7,328 nucleotides of DNA, taken from Candidatus Iainarchaeum sp. (GTDB lineage Archaea > Iainarchaeota > Iainarchaeia > Iainarchaeales > GCA-2688035). A model generated the notes under the pieces. The model saw nothing but the letters and a program-made list of their open reading frames with translations. It did not search any database and was not told where the DNA came from. Position numbers and translations under genes: made by a program. The DNA lies in contig JAFCFG010000043.1 of assembly GCA_017608725.1 (NCBI GenBank), positions 1 to 7,328 of the forward strand, given 5' to 3'. Positions within the stretch are counted from its first letter, which is position 1. Every line of letters begins with the position of its first letter. Shown here one piece after another: positions 5,976 through 7,328 of this stretch.

Positions 5976-6516
5976 AAACACAGGATGTTCCACTGCCGGT
6001 TTTTCAAGTAAAGGGAGAGAGGCTTGACCTAGGCTGCGGTTATAATAAGTTGGAAGGCAGCTTTGGAGTTGACTTTGTTAAAACAGAGTGCGCTGACCTG
6101 CAGTGGGGTTTGGAGAAAAGGCTGCCGCAGCGCTTTTGGGGAAAGTACAACCTGGTTTTCAGCGCAGGAGTAATGGACCATCTAGGTAATCCGCTGAATT
6201 TTTTGCAGAACTGCTGCACTTACGCAAAACCAAGGGGGTTTGTGCAGGTAATTGTTGACAACGCTGATTACTGGAGGTATCACAAGAAAGCTGGCCCTTT
6301 GGCAACTACCATTCAGGCCTCTGGTACAAGGAGAACAAAATGGCAAAGGTGCAGCACAAAATGCTCTTTCAATTAGGGCATTTGCGGAATTTGTTCGCAT
6401 TGGTCGAACTAAAACCGGTTGAGGAAAGCTACTTTTGGAGAAAATCACTGGATTACCTGTTTCCAAAGCATTTGGGAAATGCCTACATTTCAATTGTCGG
6501 AAGGAAAGAAAAATAG
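5969..6516 (+). pseudogene. Class I SAM-dependent methyltransferase, disrupted by a frameshift near 6293-6297
   Basis: Frame one starts at ATG 5969 with GGAAGGT 7 nt upstream. It contains RLDLGCGYNK (SAM-binding motif I, residues 18-27), GVDF (residues 33-36), YNLVFSAGVMDHLGNP and a KPRGFVQVIVDN strand. After WRYHKKAG it runs into unrelated sequence and stops at 6376. From 6295 another frame continues the protein naturally with PFGNYHSGLWYKEN through FQLGHLRNLF to AYISIVGRKEK and stops at TAG 6514-6516. Restoring one C in the CCC run at 6295-6297 would join the parts into about 182 residues, a normal size for small methyltransferases of glycan loci. The substrate is probably a sugar hydroxyl, by context only. 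It is a true recent pseudogene, a sequencing error, or much less likely a programmed frameshift. If translated as it stands, it yields a 135-residue protein lacking the C-terminal part of the fold. Confidence 0.8.
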
Positions 6517-6540
6517 GTCTGATTCGAGGCTTGTACCAAC

Positions 6541-6559
6541 TTTTATTTTAATGTTTTTT
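6541..6559 (+). terminator. T-rich archaeal-type terminator after the methyltransferase
   Basis: TTTTATTTTAATGTTTTTT begins 24 nt after the methyltransferase stop. Archaeal RNA polymerase terminates at runs of T without needing a hairpin, and this is the richest non-template T tract on the plus strand of the window. It suggests a transcript boundary before rmlB, although the last T run may also be part of the rmlB promoter. Confidence 0.45.
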
Positions 6560-6597
6560 AATAGTAACCCTCTAAGGCAATATATAGTATGTTGGAG
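6554..6597 (+). promoter_or_regulatory. Candidate promoter and Shine-Dalgarno site for rmlB
   Basis: GGAG at 6594-6597 lies 8 nt before ATG 6606. For a leadered mRNA, the TATA element would be TTTTTTAATA at 6554-6563, giving a start near 6585. A second box, AATATATAG at 6579-6587, is a better TATA match, but would place the start at the ATG itself and exclude the Shine-Dalgarno site. Either or both may be used. Confidence 0.4.
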
Positions 6598-6605
6598 CTG
6601 GCAGA

Positions 6606-7328
6606 ATGGACAAAATACTTGTAACAGGCGGGGCAGGCTTTATTGGCAGCAACTTCATCCACTACTTTACTGAAAAGTACCCGGCAACAAAAATCGTTAA
6701 CCTGGACAAATTGACCTATGCTGGGAGAAAGGAAAGCCTAAAGGACATTGAAGGAAAGGACAACTACAAGTTCATAAAGGGAGACATCTGCAGTGAAAAG
6801 CAGGTTAAAAAGGCAATGAAGGGGTGCAATGCCGTTGTCAATTTTGCTGCAGAGAGCCATGTTGACAGGGCAATAAACGACCCCGATGCATTCATCAAAA
6901 CCAACTTTTACGGAGTAAAGGTTTTGTGCGAACAGGCAAAAAAACAGAAAATTGAAAAATTCATTCAAATCTCAACGGACGAGTGCTACGGCCAGATTGC
7001 AAAGGGCAGCTTCAAGGAAACAGATGCCTTGCACCCAAGAAACCCTTACAGTGCGGCAAAGGCAGCTGGAGAGCTTCTTGCAATGGCTTATTTTTCAACC
7101 TATGGGCTGCCGGTTGTTGTAACAAGAAGCAGCAACAATTACGGGCCATTCCAGTTCCCGGAGAAAGTAATTCCGTTGTTCATCACAAACCTGCTTCGCG
7201 GGAAAAAGGTTCCCCTCTACGGCGAGGGAAAGAATGTTCGAGACTGGCTGTACGTGCTTGACAACTGCGAGGCAATTGACTTGTGCCTGCAGAGGGGAAA
7301 GCCCGGGGAAATTTACAATATTGGCGGG
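6606..7328 (+). CDS. rmlB: dTDP-glucose 4,6-dehydratase, 3' end beyond the window
   Basis: The enzyme converts dTDP-glucose to dTDP-4-keto-6-deoxyglucose, the entry step to rhamnose and other 6-deoxysugars, in the cytoplasm. The visible 241 residues are about 70 percent of the usual 330-350. NAD-binding TGGAGFIGSNF is at residues 7-17. LDKLTYAG, FAAESHVDRAI, RSSNNYGPFQFPEKVIPLF and LYGEGKNVRDWLYVLDN are near-diagnostic for RmlB. The catalytic Thr124-Asp125-Glu126 triad is in STDECYG, and Tyr148/Lys152 are in YSAAK. The Cys after the TDE triad replaces the more usual Val and should not affect catalysis. It is preceded by its own likely promoter and a T-rich terminator, so it may head a separate transcript with other sugar-nucleotide genes off the right edge. 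The assignment is strong; paralogous dTDP/UDP-sugar dehydratases are the only serious alternative. Confidence 0.93.
   Translation, partial: MDKILVTGGAGFIGSNFIHYFTEKYPATKIVNLDKLTYAGRKESLKDIEGKDNYKFIKGDICSEKQVKKAMKGCNAVVNFAAESHVDRAINDPDAFIKTNFYGVKVLCEQAKKQKIEKFIQISTDECYGQIAKGSFKETDALHPRNPYSAAKAAGELLAMAYFSTYGLPVVVTRSSNNYGPFQFPEKVIPLFITNLLRGKKVPLYGEGKNVRDWLYVLDNCEAIDLCLQRGKPGEIYNIGG

Noticed and set aside
6285..6300. Programmed ribosomal frameshift in the methyltransferase
   Set aside because: There is no recognised slippery heptamer or obvious downstream structure, and a simple loss of one C explains the break better.
6419..6673. 84-codon plus-strand frame between the methyltransferase and rmlB
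   Set aside because: It overlaps the second half of the methyltransferase and the start of rmlB in a different frame and shows no protein features.
6983..7261. 92-codon plus-strand frame inside rmlB
   Set aside because: It is out of frame within well-conserved rmlB sequence.

Overview
The window looks archaeal, and a DPANN-type genome is possible. Arginine is written almost only as AGG/AGA. Short Shine-Dalgarno sites (AGGTG, GTGA, GGAG, GGAAGGT) sit 6-8 nt before starts, A/T boxes fit archaeal TATA elements, and no bacterial -35/-10 pair is evident. Lineage cannot be fixed from sequence alone. The content is a surface-glycan (polysaccharide or glycoprotein sugar) biosynthesis locus.

Layout: a GT4 glycosyltransferase lies on the minus strand and runs off the left edge (1-913). 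From a divergent promoter region the rest is on the plus strand: a SPASM-type radical SAM protein (1033-2088), a purine-rich repeat-filled gap (2089-2339), a B12-binding-type radical SAM protein (2340-3788), an NAD-dependent sugar epimerase/dehydratase (3964-4971), a GT2 glycosyltransferase (5035-5922), a SAM-dependent methyltransferase broken by a frameshift (5969-6516), and dTDP-glucose 4,6-dehydratase (rmlB, 6606 to the right edge). Together they read as nucleotide-sugar synthesis (RmlB and the epimerase), sugar modification (two radical SAM enzymes and a methyltransferase) and sugar transfer (GT4 and GT2). The final glycan cannot be deduced.

The most unusual thing is not a gene. Three of the gene junctions carry recent short direct duplications with periods of 29, 53, 61 and 50 bp. 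One copies the start site of the B12-type radical SAM gene, one copies the 3' end of that same gene, and one copies the complete stop/start (ATGA) junction between the GT2 and the methyltransferase. The last creates a 17-codon mini-ORF that repeats the GT2 C-terminus and keeps the translational coupling intact. No period is a multiple of three, so such events would be tolerated only at gene ends. With the frameshift next door, this suggests either a genome prone to slippage and tandem duplication or assembly artefacts; the single mismatch in the 50-bp pair argues against a simple assembly copy there.
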